Below are positions 24,035-37,630 of a DNA stretch of 64,000 bases, piece by piece. Numbering within the stretch: the stretch's first letter is position 1; the number at the start of each line of letters is the position of its first letter. Position numbers and translations under genes: made by a program. The notes under the pieces are model-generated. The model saw nothing but the letters and a program-made list of their open reading frames with translations, ran no database searches and was not told the DNA's origin. The DNA lies in contig CM065171.1 of the NCBI GenBank assembly GCA_033026295.1, positions 6,899,957-6,963,956 on the forward strand, in the 5' to 3' direction. The DNA comes from Channa striata (Eukaryota > Chordata > Actinopteri > Anabantiformes > Channidae).

Positions 24035-24310
24035 AGGGGGTCACCACCAGTACAAGTCATCTTGAAAATGTATGTACAAATTTCATGCCAATCCATTTTG
24101 AGACATTTATCTCAAAAAAACAAATGTCAACCTGCTGATGTTACTATAGAAGAAGTCTGTCAATCACCAAGGTCATTAATGAATTTGTTTTCCAGCGACC
24201 ATAAACCAATCCTTCCGATTGCTGTTGTGATATTTCCGTCTGGAACAAAGTGGTGGACAGACCGACACACAATCATCACACAGACGTCAACAAGATGCAG
24301 GAGACTTGAG
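24035..24310 (+). repeat. relic of common teleost dispersed repeat
   Basis: ATGTATGTACAAATTTCATG, then a GCCAATCCATT segment, then TCACCAAGGTCATTA and AACAAAGTGGTGGACAGACC follow the order of a dispersed repeat that I know from many fish genes. No terminal structure was recognised, so the class is not stated. Confidence 0.55.
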
Positions 24311-27300
24311 GTGCAACTGACTGATTCCTAAAGGTGTTATTGTAATGTTAAAGTGATAGCTCGTCACTGCTGCAAAAATAAATAAGGCTGGTGGTTGGCA
24401 TAGCAACCAACACAGCAAGATACACAAGCTTTGTCACACTACGAGCTCCATGTTTAGTGTATGGTAATTAGAAAGCAGTTTAGATTCATTAGCTTTGTGG
24501 TTGAATGTGCTTTAGGACTTTGATTGTGTTCTGCTGCTAATCAAAGCTCAGGCTGTGGGACACGCTGTTTGGGAGCTTGTGCATGAGGCAGATAACACTC
24601 AGAGAGCCTGGGTCCGACAGTGGATCTGGCAGATGAGAGTGTAGCAGTGATGTCACGACGGGCTAATGTGAACCAGTGTGCGTCTGCTCCATCAGCCCAC
24701 CCTTATTGTGTCTCGCCGTGAGAGTCATGATTGCTCACAGACAGACGGGAAAACGGAGAAGCGGGATAACGACCGCAACAAAGGCAAGTCTTGTCCGCTG
24801 AGCTGCACGTAAACAGTCTCTGCTGCCTGTGATGTAACGCCGACCCGCTTTCTGAACCTGCACTTTAAATAACCCAATAGTTGCCCTACAGTGTGGGATG
24901 ACATGTTCATTTGACTTTGTAAAATATCAAGGTTCCCCGAGATGCAGAGAACATGTTTTCTGCACCGCTTGTCAGCATCAATTTGCATTTTGCTCATGAC
25001 ATTTCACCTTCTCCTGTCCCAGGGCCCTAGCCTGCTGGTTGCCAGTGGTGGGGAAATGTGCCAACACACATCTCAATAAGGAGAGGGTGAAGGACCCTGC
25101 GGCCGCTGGGAGTCACCAATAAAACAACCCTTCACGTTGTAACTTTCCTACATATGTGTAATATGCTCCATGCAGAAAATGGCAACACAGGAGGGGAAAC
25201 AAGCCCCCAGTCACCTGGAGCGGTAGTGGAGAGACGCAGCTAATTTACCAGTTTTAAGACATTTTGCTTTAAGGTCAGAAGTCACAAGATGAAAATTTGA
25301 ATTCTAACTTTTATTTGATGATATTTTTGCATCAGGCCACTTAAATGGTATCTTTCCAACACTTTTTCAATTGATACACATTTTACATAAATTACATAAA
25401 ACCTCATATCTGCAGTAATTGCATTAATTCAGCAACTCGCCAACATTTCCATCTTTACCTGCAGCCTCCTTTGGTTGCTTTCGCTTCAGCATGTTCAAAT
25501 GGCTCAACGAGTCCTTGACCTTTTTTCCGCTCTCATAAAATCTTTTAAGTTAAGAGTGTTTTGGATCTTTGCGGAATGACGAATCTCCTCCCACTTAGTT
25601 TTGATGCATAAAGGTTTTTGTTCGCCTCCAAACTCATTCTGCTGCTACCACCGTGGGTTCTATCTTCAATAAAGCCGTGACGTATATAGTGAGCAGACTT
25701 TTCTTTTCCACACTTTGGCTTTTTCCTTGACTTTGTGAACTGACGTGGATCCTCTCAGCACTTTTTGGTTTGCATCTTGTGTTATGGCCTCTATATTTTC
25801 GTGCTCATGAAGTTTTCTTCAAATTATGAACTTAATACCTTCACGTCTGCTCTGTCGACCTTGTTGCTGCTACTTTTTTTTTTACTTTCTGTTGCTCAGC
25901 ACATCAGTGGTTTCTTTCTTTTTTGTTAATTGTTTAAATTCCATCAAATTAAATCTGAAATTCAGAACTTTCATTCGTTTTAAATCCATATATCTTCAGT
26001 CTACTGCAAAAACAAATCAATTATTCTTGCTGCCCTGACATTTTGTGAGGGGACTGTTCTGATGTATGTAAATAATATTTAATTCTGCATGCATGTGTAA
26101 TGTGAAACGACCCAGTTTAAATCTTGTAGATGCTCTTTTAACACTGTTCTTGCAGTATTTTCATATCAACAATGGATCAGATAGACCAGATGGCAATATT
26201 TAAACTCTGTGCTGCACACTGAGGAGCACTTATCCGCTAAAGAGCCAAATATTTCACTCAGAAGTCCGTTCAGACTAAACCCGAGTTAAAAGTAAAATAT
26301 TCTGTGCTAAACCCAGGCCAAATATAGCACATGCATGATGGTCCAGAAATAGACGCAGCTCTCCCATCCATCATTACATCTAGTATCAATATTACAAGAC
26401 AAATTATACTTTATCCACGGGAAGTAATTAAAGCGAAACTCAGCTATAGAGCAACATGACATCTGCAGAACTCCAAGAGCTGAGAAGCCCACTAACATTA
26501 GGCCTTTTGTCTGCTTTTTTAGGTGTCATGTGGTACACAGCAACACATGCTGCTGGTAAACATGAACAGGCCGAGTGTAGTTTACTGACATCACATCACA
26601 GGATTTCTGGGTTTTGAAGTTCAAACACTTTTCAGGGACATCTCGCTGCCATTTGGAGACGCTAGTGTGCAAAGTTTGTTGGTTCAGCTTGAAAGAATCT
26701 TCTCTCCAGACAGGCTGGCAGATGATGTGAGGTTTAATGAATCCTCGCCGCATGAGTCACGGCAACAGTCTGACAGCGAGGATTCATCATGCTCGCTGTC
26801 ATTCAGAAGAAGAGTTTATCACTTTTTAAAAGACGAGCTGGGTGGCAGGAAGCACAAGTGGACAACGTCTCTGTTTAACGTTTTACACCTCAGAGAAGCA
26901 GACAGGAACTGCCCGTAACAAGTGATTGCACGTAAGTAGGAATAAAAAATGAGAATATTCACAGGCTGAAATTTCCTGACGTGCATAATCAGATATGTCT
27001 AATTTTTAACTTATGTACAAATAGTCATGTACAAACAATAATAAACAGTTTGGGAGAGAATCTGCCTGGTTGCGACTGCTACTATTGTGACAAAATATAT
27101 GAAACCGCCTTAAATGGACATAGTATAAAAATATTTATCTGTTTAAGACGATAGTGATTTATTTCAAATGAAGTAACTTTCACTTCTACTTGTGCTGAAC
27201 ATTCTACACGGTTACTACAAGGGGGTGACACCTGGGGTGGCCAATCAGATTTTGTGGGGCCACTCCAGGCCTGCATGTGTGGCTAAAGACGAGAAGGCGT

Positions 27301-28480
27301 TTGAACATTTTGTGTCTCAGAAATGAAAAGGAACGTTCTGTCTGTCTGAGTTTCCAACCTCACAAACGACCCGGGCTTGGTTTTGGTGACAGCAGTATCC
27401 TAAGAGGACAGACTTTAAACTGTTGTGACACACAAGGAAACGCAGCCAACCGTGGGTAATGTTAAGGTTCACAAAATGCCTTGAAGACTGCAAACAAAAC
27501 CGTGCAGTCAAAGGCTTGTCACAACTGTAAGTTCACAGCCACGCTCTTGAATTGTGTTGTTGTTTTTTTTTTATTTGGGGGCTTAGTAATTTAAGGAGGC
27601 CCGGGGGTCAGGGCACATTAGCTCGCTTCTCCAGCAACATTTCTTCCAATAATATTTAAGCTGGACTATTTTGTCATTGACGGCTATAAATAATACCGTG
27701 ATTAACTGATTGTTTTTGAAAAACAGTACCCCCAGACCCCCTCCCTTTGCCCACCCAGTGCCCCTGTGCACCCACGGGCGGGTGGGGGGGGACCACACAC
27801 ACTGTCTGAGCTCTGCTCCTGCAGCCTGGCACGGAGGGCAGGGGGAGGAGAGACACAGATGAAGGCTGAAAGCCTGCGCAGGGTTTTCAGCCAGACGCTC
27901 CTAGAAACACGGGAGCTAATGAATGCAGCCAGGAGTCAGTGTGTGGCTCGGCAGCTGCAGCTCCACAGCACACAGCTCTGAAAAAGAAAATAAAAGGGAA
28001 AAGAGGCGGGAGTGGCTCACCAAGTACAACAAATGAACAGTTTGTCTTGGATATTACAAGGAGAACGTTGCTGCACATTTACGGACAGGACAATGTGTGT
28101 GAGAGTGTCTCCTGCACTGTGTGTGTGTGTGTGATCTTACAGCCTCTCGACTGTGGGCACGATTGACTCCGGGCTGCACCGAGCACATTCACATTAATTA
28201 CGTTGATGCATCCTGGCAACTCACATGTGAGCAGACATGTATAATCACGTAGCCGCAGCAAAGCAAGCTGTTAGTGAGCACACATGCACATGGGAAGGAG
28301 TAAACCGTAGGTTTGTGTTTGCTGGACGTAACCCGCTGCTGCACAGGTCTAACGCGAGCAACGCTGAGGGCAGAGCTTGACCTTCGGCGTTTGACCGTTT
28401 GTGTTGCTGCTTCATTAGACGACGGTTTGTGATCAATAAAGAGCAGCTACAATATGACCACACATCCGCCCTTTTTCATC

Positions 28481-28499
28481 TGTGTGTGTGTGTGTGTGT
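28481..28499 (+). repeat. (TG)n microsatellite
   Basis: Nine to ten TG units directly visible in the intergenic region. Confidence 0.9.
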
Positions 28500-30240
28500 T
28501 CGTGCTTTGGGTTGTAAATGTTGGTAAATTACACGATGATGCCTCATCCTCATTACTGTGTGAAATACAATGATTGTGATTATGAACTGTAATTATTTTA
28601 GAGCATTCAAAATGCTCTTTTATTCACATGCTGAATGTTTTCAACCAAATGAAGCTTTTAGCGTAAATTCATTGCAGCCTGCACATCTCCTGATCACTTC
28701 AATGCTCCACCTCTCTACTATTATCTAATAATTCCATGTGGCTCTTTGTGCAGGACCTCCTATCATCCAATCATCATCTTCACTGAAGAAGAATGACACC
28801 ACCTTGCTCACTGTATGTCGTCTTTTGTTGCTGTCCCCACTTCTCCCCTCCAACACATCAAGGCTCCATTTCAGACGTGGCTGCTATTCACTGGGCTCCA
28901 TACTTGTACTCGCAGCAGAATCTTAACACCAGAATCTATTAAACAAATTCTTTTCATGTTAATTTGTGTCTCCACTGATTTAACAACTATTTTAATTATC
29001 GACCAATCTGCCAGAATGCAATTAAAAGACCATCAGTCTCGTCCTAGAGTGCAAATGAACATTTTCAAATCATTTTCTTATCAGTCCAAAACTCTAAAAA
29101 TATTCCCTTTGCATCCTCTAATCATTTAGATTCAAGATAACCAACAATTTCTTTTGTTTAGAAATGATTTCGTCAATTACTTGTTACTTGATTGACAGAG
29201 TGGTTATGATTTTACGTCATCGACTGCGACTGGGATGCTCGGGACGTCGGCTCTGACTCTGAGTCCTGGCTCCGCTGATAGTAGCGACATCAGTCCACAA
29301 ATACACTTTATGTAAGCATCACATGCAACCTTTGCTGTCCGTGCGGCCTGGAGCTAGTTATATTACTGCTTTTGTGTTGTTGCAGCCGCTCTGCTCTGGA
29401 TTATTCCGGCCACAGCCGGGATGTTTTGGTCAAGTAGGTCAAGAGTCGGGACTTTGTGTCTGCTCAGCTGGCTGTGATAATGAGTTACTATCCTATGATT
29501 AGGTCTGCACCGTGTCTAGGGAGATGACTAGAAACCAACAAATAAGATCAAGTCTGTGTATATAGTTAAATAGTTATTTTCTACATTTTGACCCAGGTGA
29601 CCAACTCACCCAAATGTGCTTTCCCTGGCAGTACGGTTGCATTATTAGTGTGTTTAGACTGATCCGTGCTTCAATATTTCCCCACTCTGCTGAGACTTGG
29701 CTTCAAAGACTCGCCTGCTGCCTTAGTCCAAGCTGGATTACTCATCAGCCCCCACACACAGTCGTGAGCTGCGACGTCACGCATGACTCACGTGGCTCTC
29801 AAGAATGTTCATTTTAACTCTGCGCTGGCTAAAAGCGGTGGGAGCTTTAGTGCTGGCTGAGGTGGAAACTTGGAGGAAGACGTGAGATGTTTGTGGACCC
29901 TGCCAGCTCCTCAGAGAAATTTCAGGGTGATATATTTTATTTGGGGACACACATATTTTATTTGGGATCAGTGTGAGTGAGGGTGTCATCTCAATTCCCC
30001 ACAAATGGACAGCAGATGTTACCATGGTCCTCATCAGCTTTACTGATTCGAGCATTTGCTGTCAGGCGTGGACAGGAAATGAACAATCTACCAGTGAAAA
30101 GTGTGACTGTCTGGCCTTTATTTCAAACAAATGGCTGCTTTTATTGCAGAATGATCCTTCCGCAACACATCTTGCTATGGATATTATTTCACTGGCTACA
30201 GCTTGAATTATTATCCTGGTGCATCAGTGAACAAAATATA

Positions 30241-30410
30241 CAGATCAAGCAAAACATTATGACCACACTATTTAAAATGAATGAGCTCCACTACCTACTA
30301 CGACCTCAATAATAAACACTTTCTGATAGGTTCAACCTAAAAACTGAGAAATTATAACATGTTGGATTGCATTCAACTGCACAAGTGGCCATAATGATAT
30401 GTCTGATCTG
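30241..30410. mobile_element. non-autonomous DNA transposon with inverted ends (Tc1/mariner-like)
   Basis: Left end CAGATCAAGCAAAACATTAT with GACCAC is matched inversely by the right end (GTGGCCATAATGATATGTCTGATCTG in the plus sense: CAGATCA..CATTATGGCCAC when reversed). The 170-bp span has no ORF. The left flank is TA; the right flank TA is not preserved. The GATCA...CATTATGACCAC motif is frequent in fish. Confidence 0.7.
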
Positions 30411-32771
30411 TGCACTTATTTATTCCACTGAAACTATATTATAATTTCAGCCGTTAGTCTGTGTCCATTTTCCTGTGTCCTTTGTGTCTTTTGCATGAAG
30501 AATAATATGTATCCTGAAGCAGGATGACAGGAGATGGGTCAAACATTTAGCTCTAGACATGAGGAAAGTTGAGAGAAAAATGACAAGAATGAAGACGAGA
30601 AAGAGAACGTCCATCATCTCGGATAACATGTGACAAGAAGAGCTGTGAAAGCACTGCTGTCAGTCACATTACACACAGCGGCTCCGTGGTGCATGGACTT
30701 TGAGGCTTCAGTGTGGAACACCAAAAGGTAAATGATAAAAATATGAAACAGGCTGCAAAAATAACAACCACCAACCAATGGTTTTAACATTTCCCGTATG
30801 TGAATTAGGGTAATAACTGCTGAAGGCAGCATTTATCTACTGTACGTCAATAGATGAATTATAGAAGTTACTATTTAGCAGAGAATACAAAGCCGCCTTG
30901 CTGTACCTGTGCACCAGTCTGGCACCGGCATCTGAAGCCTTGATGGAGGTTAGAGATGCAGCCAAATCAGGATTTTCACAGTAGCCATAATCGGAAGACG
31001 AATCATCAACAACATGAACTGTGAGGCAAAATGAATTTTGTTTTTTAAATTTTACATTTGCCTTTTGATATTACCTAATAAATATTTTCTGAGGCCATGT
31101 TGATTTTGTTTGATCTCTTCATCACCTGGACAGCTCTGGGGTCATGGCTTAGACATATTTCTCCTGGACTCTCAGCTAAACTGACATTCACGTGTATTTA
31201 TTTTATATCTGAACGTTACTGAACTACTTGTATTGTGATAGAACTGCCGGTTTCCTGTGATGTGTCAACCAGGTGTGTAGTGTTGGACTGTGACAAGTCG
31301 CTCGGCTAGCAGGGACAAGCTGTGATGGACACTCTCGCTTGCTTTGGAGGGGGGGACATTTATGCAGCCTATGTGCAGCCTGTCTGTGTCATGACAAGGA
31401 CGTTGTCACCTTGGCCGGGCCTGCGACGCCCAGGAACACTAACTTCTTCAAGCAACCTGTCACATAAATCCCACTTCCTGTCCCGTCTCTGAACGTTGGA
31501 CGGCTCCAGCGTTTGGCCCTGACTTCTCACACATCAACGGCCTAATTTGGGGCCTCGCCTTACCTTCACCTTCAGCCGTGAAGTGTGCAGAGACGCTCTG
31601 ATTGAGCCAGAGTTAATTGAATTTGGTGAGCAAAGGTCTGACAGAGGGGAAGAGGGAGGAGAGAATGGAACATAAGCACTCCAGCAGGGATGAAGATGAT
31701 GAGTTTGCCTTTGGGGGGGAGGGCTTGATTCAGTAGAGCATGTGAGCTGTTTTCAGTGGGTTTCATCAGAGCGGGCCTCATGTTGTTTGGGTTATGTAGG
31801 GGCCATGGGAGGTTGAGCAGACATTTACCAATACACAGGATCTTACGTAACTGCTCCTCGTGCTACGCTGGGCGAGTAACTGGAGAAATCTGGCTCGAAT
31901 GTCAGAGGAGAGGGAAGGTCAACATTACTGCATCTCTCGTTCTGTAGAACGTTTTAAAGGCTCAGTTCAATTACAGTAACTTTTGTAATGGAGATAGTTT
32001 TTCTGCCTTAATCCCATTAAAATGAAGTTGAACTAATCGTACTTTGTGGCACTTAGCTTGTGATCTTGGGATTTAAAAGTAACATTGTTTTTCAAATTGC
32101 ATTAAGCTCCAAACACACGCTTTAGTTCAACTAATAAGTCAACACTGTCATCTGTTTGCTGTGTCATGTAGAGTGTGACACGTGTAACAATCTGAATCAG
32201 GTAAGAATATTATCAACCTAAACACTTAGACAACTTTAAATCCCGTAAACCATTTTCAAGGCCCTCAGTGTTTGGGTTTATCACAGCATCATTACCACAG
32301 AGTAATTGCAATAAACATCCTCTGCCCTTGAGGTCTCCAGAAAGTCCCTGGAGGAGATTCCTGCTCGGCTTGTTTGGTAATCCAGCCTTGCACAGATCTT
32401 CTTTCTGCTGAAAAAAAAAAGGTCCACACAAAAACAGTTGACATTGAGGTCTGTGGATTATGCAGGGTAATACTGACGCTCTGTATGGACAAAGTTGTTA
32501 TTCTGACATTTTTGAACAAATAAAATCTTAATCACGTTCATTGTTTTGCTGTGGCAGCAACTCTCAGGTTTAAAGTAAATTAAAGCAGAACTACTGTAAA
32601 CTGTCTGGCTAAACACCATTTAAGACAATGGAAAACCCATGATTTAATTGAAATTTTGGTGAACTGCACCTTTTATAATAATTCAGCACAGCTTGTAGAA
32701 GTCTTATCAGAAATGGTGCTGCTTTTGATATCTTTAGTCGTCAATGTACTTTGCATGAAAAAACGCACTAC

Positions 32772-32970
32772 CAGAGTGGTGGAAGAAACTGTAATTTTGA
32801 TAGAGATAATAAAATAATCCAAATGAAAAAGCAGCACTACAATGTAGAAATGCTTTATGGGTAAAAAGTCCTACATTTAACGTGTCTCTTTAGATAAAAG
32901 TATAAATGTACAAATTTATCATCAGTAAAGTATAAATAGTAAAAGTGCTCAATATGCAGAGCAACTCATA
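32772..32970 (+). repeat. common teleost dispersed repeat (AGTGGTGGAAGAA family)
   Basis: Starts AGAGTGGTGGAAGAA, then contains AAAAGTCCTACATTTAA, AGATAAAAGTATAAATGTAC and AGTAAAAGTGCTCAATATGC. This order characterises a highly abundant teleost repeat. The class is uncertain. Confidence 0.75.
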
Positions 32971-35900
32971 AGTATTAATGTGCACTGATGTGCACAGCAA
33001 CATATTAACTATGATGATATATAAATAGTGAAAAAAAGGACATGAAAATGCAGCAGATGAGTAAATATACTTTGGTGCATTTGTGTTTTGTTTGCTAAAT
33101 TCAAACAACCATGTGATCCGGTTGCTTATCGCGGTGCTGAGACATGAGGCCTGCTCGACCGTCCTGTTTAGTCTGGTGTCTTGACGCATTTAACAAATCT
33201 ACATTTTGGGAAAAACAACAAAGTTGTGTCGGGGGAGCAGCTGATATTTGTCGAAGGGTCTACAACCTGTGTCCGTAGTCTGTTGTTTATCTGTAGAGTC
33301 ATCACAGAACCTGAGCAGACAGAGGAACAGAGGAAGTGACAGGATGAGGACGATAAGCCCCACCTCCACGCACTTTACTGCACGTGCACACAGACACACA
33401 CTGACTCATACGCTGTCCTCGCATGTAGAACAGCACAGCCGCTCACTACATCACTCGTGCGTATTTGGTGTTGACTGATACGAGGTCTCTGAGGATAACT
33501 AGGATTCAGAGGCAGTGATGTGTAAGAGCCTGTATCAGATGAGGTCATCGGGGATGGCGAGCTTGGAGGAGTTCGTCCCGAGCAGCGGCAACGCTGTCAG
33601 GAAGTCAGCTATGTGTGTTTCTGAGAGCAGCACAAGGAGACAAATGCTTGAGTTGGAGAGATGATGCTTCTAGTTACACCATAGATCAGCATATCAACAT
33701 TTTGGTGTCGGTGGAAAGTAAAAAATTAAAAAATTATCTTAGATGCTTCTTGTAGTTTGCAACGGTGGGAATTGCCTGTGGGCTTTCTAAGGAAGTGTGG
33801 CCTGTAATCAGAGAGTGTGCATGCTACAAACCATGACAAATGGAGCTAAAACATACAGTTTGCACGCGAGTTGGCCGCCTATTTATAGCACGTACGAGAG
33901 CATTGGCATCGAGCTGCTGCTGTGTGAACGCACGTCTGCACATATAGGCACCGTCCTCCCCCATTCCGATCGGTCCTGCATCCACGGGGCCTCTGGTTTG
34001 AGGCAGTTCGGCACTTCTCAAATCGGTCACGTCCTCTGGGACTGTGAAAACATCAGAGCTCAAGAGCTTCCGGTGAATGGACAGACAGAGAGGCTGCGCG
34101 CGCTGCAGGCAAACAGACGTACACACATGTCCAGAGAGAAGGTTTCTGTGGGAGTGGGATCAGGGCTGCAGAGGGTATGTCTGTGCCATAAGGGTCCCCA
34201 TAAATCTCTCTTCTTCACCCGCCCGTTTGCTCCCCCTTTGCCACGGGATGTAGCCTTTCTGGGCTATCAAGCAAGGGTATAGACAGGCTGAGTGCAGGTT
34301 TTCTGGGGTCAGACTGTGGGCGTAAGTGCTCGTAGTGTAAACACACCACGACTGTGTTTATTTGAATGTAAGAACAAGAAACGCTCTGCTCTGACTCAAC
34401 CCTGTGCTGGGGAACGTCACCGTCTCAGCAGCAGAGCCGGCACGGACTGCATGTGTGTGAGCGTGCAGGAAAACAGAGCGAGAGGCGTCTTACAGGCTCG
34501 GGGTTAGAACTTTTCATTGTGTTGGTGAGGGAGGGGGTTACGTAAGTGTGTTTTTGTGTGTTTGGAGATAACAGACATAAGGAGAAAAGGTAAAAAGGTG
34601 CAGGATGCACGCAAAAAACGATGTCTGTGCACGATGGCTGCAAAAGTGGATGTGAGTATTCACCAACACCTCCATCATAGCTGCTAGAGAGAGAGACGCA
34701 CAGGAAACAGATGGAGTGTGAGGCTTCAGGCAGACCTCAGGGACACAACAAGATGATACAATCGAGGGAAGATATGGCATCAAGAGAAATATTAAGCATA
34801 CAGTGTTTATGGATGTGTAATGACTTTTGAAAACAGCATTGTACTGATGATTTGCAGAGGCAGTTTATGAATAAAGCCAACACAAATCTTAATCAGCCGT
34901 GGATCTGATACGCGGTGAAATATGACATCCAGAAATTACCTATGCAGTGACAATGAAAATCTTTTATAAAAACTATGTAATAAAAATAATCAAGACAATG
35001 CAGAAACAATACAGCAAATCAGCACCTGAATCAGCAGCGCCTTCTGGGTTTAAATGGCTTTACAGTGGCTTTGGCAGGTTGGGGGGTTTGAGGTTTTGCC
35101 CTGGGACACAAGTGGTCAGTGATGGGGGCACGAGCTGCCGACCCTACAGAACGCAGCCTTAGCCTGGTCGACAGCAAACACGCGACACGTCTCCTGGTGA
35201 GGGAGGCTGTGGTGTTTCCTCCTTACTTTACTGTTGTGATTTATATGTTCTGTTAAAAGAAAATCAGAAAACATCCGCTAAATCAAAACGTCTTAAAGTC
35301 TTTAACCAAGTTTGCTAAAAGCAGCTACTGTTAGCTTGTTAGCTGCTGTTTGAATGAGCTTGGAGGTAAATGGTGTTAGCTCTGTAAAAGTTTCCAACAT
35401 TTAAATGGAAAAGGAACCAGACTAACAACACACTGTTTGTCCAAGAAAGACCCTGACAGAGGAAAATATGTCACAAACTAAAAGATCTGAGCGACATTTA
35501 GCACCAGGCTAAAAGCCGCTAACTAGCAGCACTAACTAGCGACATGTTAGCAGTGGTGTTTAGTTACAGTCTTTTGAAATGAAAACGTTTTTGTCTCCCT
35601 GTGAACGCTGTGAAACTTACGAGGAGCTGTAGAGAAACCAGAAAGAGACTGAAAAAATCCCCCTAAAGCTTAATATAAGACTCAGAGCCGAGGGTTATTG
35701 AAAGAATTAAGAAACTGAATTCCATGCTCCTAAAAACTCAACTACACAAGCACAGGATTATCTACAGGACACCGTGAAGTCACAAATGTCAGGAAATAAT
35801 TTGTCGTCCAATTGGCTTTGGGAATTAAGACGTTCCCCTCCCCGCTGACCTTCACCCCATCTGCAGCCATCTCACCAACTCTTCGCCGCCCTCCTCCCCT

Positions 35901-36826
35901 CCGCTCGCCCTCGCTCGCCCTCGCTCAACGCCGCCGATTGTTTGCATCTATTCGTGAAAGAGAATTTTCCGGTTTTCTCATTCCATTTAAGCTCAGCCAG
36001 CACTAACCCATTGTGCTCCGACGTTCCTCTCAGGCAAGAGGTCTAAATCGGGCAGGGCAGACGGAGGGGGGGGAAGGGAGGATGGTCGGGCTTTGAAGGA
36101 CAAGATGGAGAGAGGAAGAAGAGGGGAGAGGACGAGGAGGAAGGGTGAGGGCTGAGTGTAGAGCAAATGCGTAAGAGCGGCTGAGAGGGAGAGGTGTAAA
36201 ACAAGTAGGAGGCGGCAGACGCTGCGGCGCCCGAGCGGGCTTGGCCGTCAGCCATATGCTCTTGATGTGGACTCAAAGCTGACCCCTGACCTTTGCTGCT
36301 TCGCTTTTCTGTCTCCTGCAAATCGAATCGTTAAAAATGACTTATGACCCTCATGTAACGCACTCTCGCATATCAGCACACTCTACTACTAGTTAGTCGT
36401 AAGTAAGAGCTGTAGCCGGCGGTCATTTTAACTAACCGCTTAATTAAATGTGGCTAAACAGCCGCTTTTTATCTTTGGATGTCCGGCACACGAATATCAC
36501 ACACTGTCTCCCTGTGCTGCGACTTAGCCCACTTTGTAGCCCGGAGGCTACAGCGTGGCATAAAGCTGCAACGCTCGTAAGGTTTAAACCCACCAGAGCT
36601 ACTTACACTAATACAAGTTCATGCATTTGAATGCACAGAAGTGGAGCGTGCTAATATATTAATACTGCTCAGCGCATACATGGAGATAGGAGCTGCATTT
36701 GATATTTGCTGGTTTCTTTATGGTGGTTTTAACCACCAGAAAATAAAGAACACTTCATGCACAGTGTGTGGATTAAACCACAACGGGTCTGACAAGAGAA
36801 ACGTGGTGACAGATGTGTGTGCAGGA

Positions 36827-36849
36827 GTGTGTGTGTGTGTGTGTGTGTC
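36827..36849 (+). repeat. (GT)n microsatellite
   Basis: About eleven GT units, directly visible. Confidence 0.9.
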
Positions 36850-37492
36850 TGACTGTGTTACACATGAGGTACATCCATAAACTGTATTCAGGAAACTCCA
36901 TCACTGCAGAGATGGATTTTGGAGGCAGCAATGTTTCTGACCATCTTGGGTCTTTTTTTTTTTTCCAGCTCACACTCAATTTCACAACCTGTTTCAGCCA
37001 GAACTCTGAACATTTGTGTTTCATCTTTGTCACTTTTGATCTGCGCATTTTTCTCCTGTGAATTCTCTCGCTGAGTGTGTCTCTTAGCAGCTTCTTTTCA
37101 CACTTTCTACCATGCCAACGTGTAATCTGAATCCCAGTCTGGGTTCCCGTTTTCAGTTACCACTTTTCACAGTAAATGCATTTTTTGTGTGTTGAAAGTG
37201 AACATATCCAAGCTGAGCACAACCATAAAACTCCTATATAATTCTGTGTATCCGACCCTCTTATATCATACCAATATGACATCAGAGGAAAAGTAAAACA
37301 TGTCTCAAATGTACATTAAAGAACAATGTACGTTTACAGTCGCTCACCCAGAATCCTTTTCACATTAGGATCTTCAGTGATGCCTGTTGCTGCATTGGAA
37401 TAAAACTATGTATTTATTGGAGCCTGTGCTAAGCAAAAAAAAATTGAAATAACCCCCCCACACATTTCCCAGCAGCATCGCTTTCTTGATAT

Positions 37493-37630
37493 TGTGTCCC
37501 AGTTACTCTGGATAATCCACAGACTTTCCTGTCAACAGTTTTCTTCTGAACTACTTTCTGCCGAAGAAGTGGTCCTTCTGAAAATGGTTGGCAGTGGGTT
37601 CTGTGGATTATCCCGACTAATAGTGACACA
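37493..37630. mobile_element. palindromic MITE (foldback element)
   Basis: Left arm 37493-37523 (TGTGTC...GGATAATCCACAGA) and right arm 37600-37630 (TCTGTGGATTATCC...GACACA) are near-perfect inverted copies. The inner sequence (CTGTCAACAGTTTTCTTCTG versus CAGAAAATGG-type complement) continues the pairing more loosely, so the whole 138 bp can fold. No ORF; superfamily not assigned. Confidence 0.8.

Noticed and set aside
27766..27981. 71-aa ORF with a helical-looking end, considered as an lman1l coiled-coil exon
   Set aside because: No match to lectin or ERGIC-53 motifs, no convincing splice sites and no neighbouring exons.
33797..34282. 161-aa plus-strand ORF in the intergenic region
   Set aside because: No recognisable domain, with unremarkable composition and no flanking exon-like partners. 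Looks like a chance ORF in a GC-balanced stretch.
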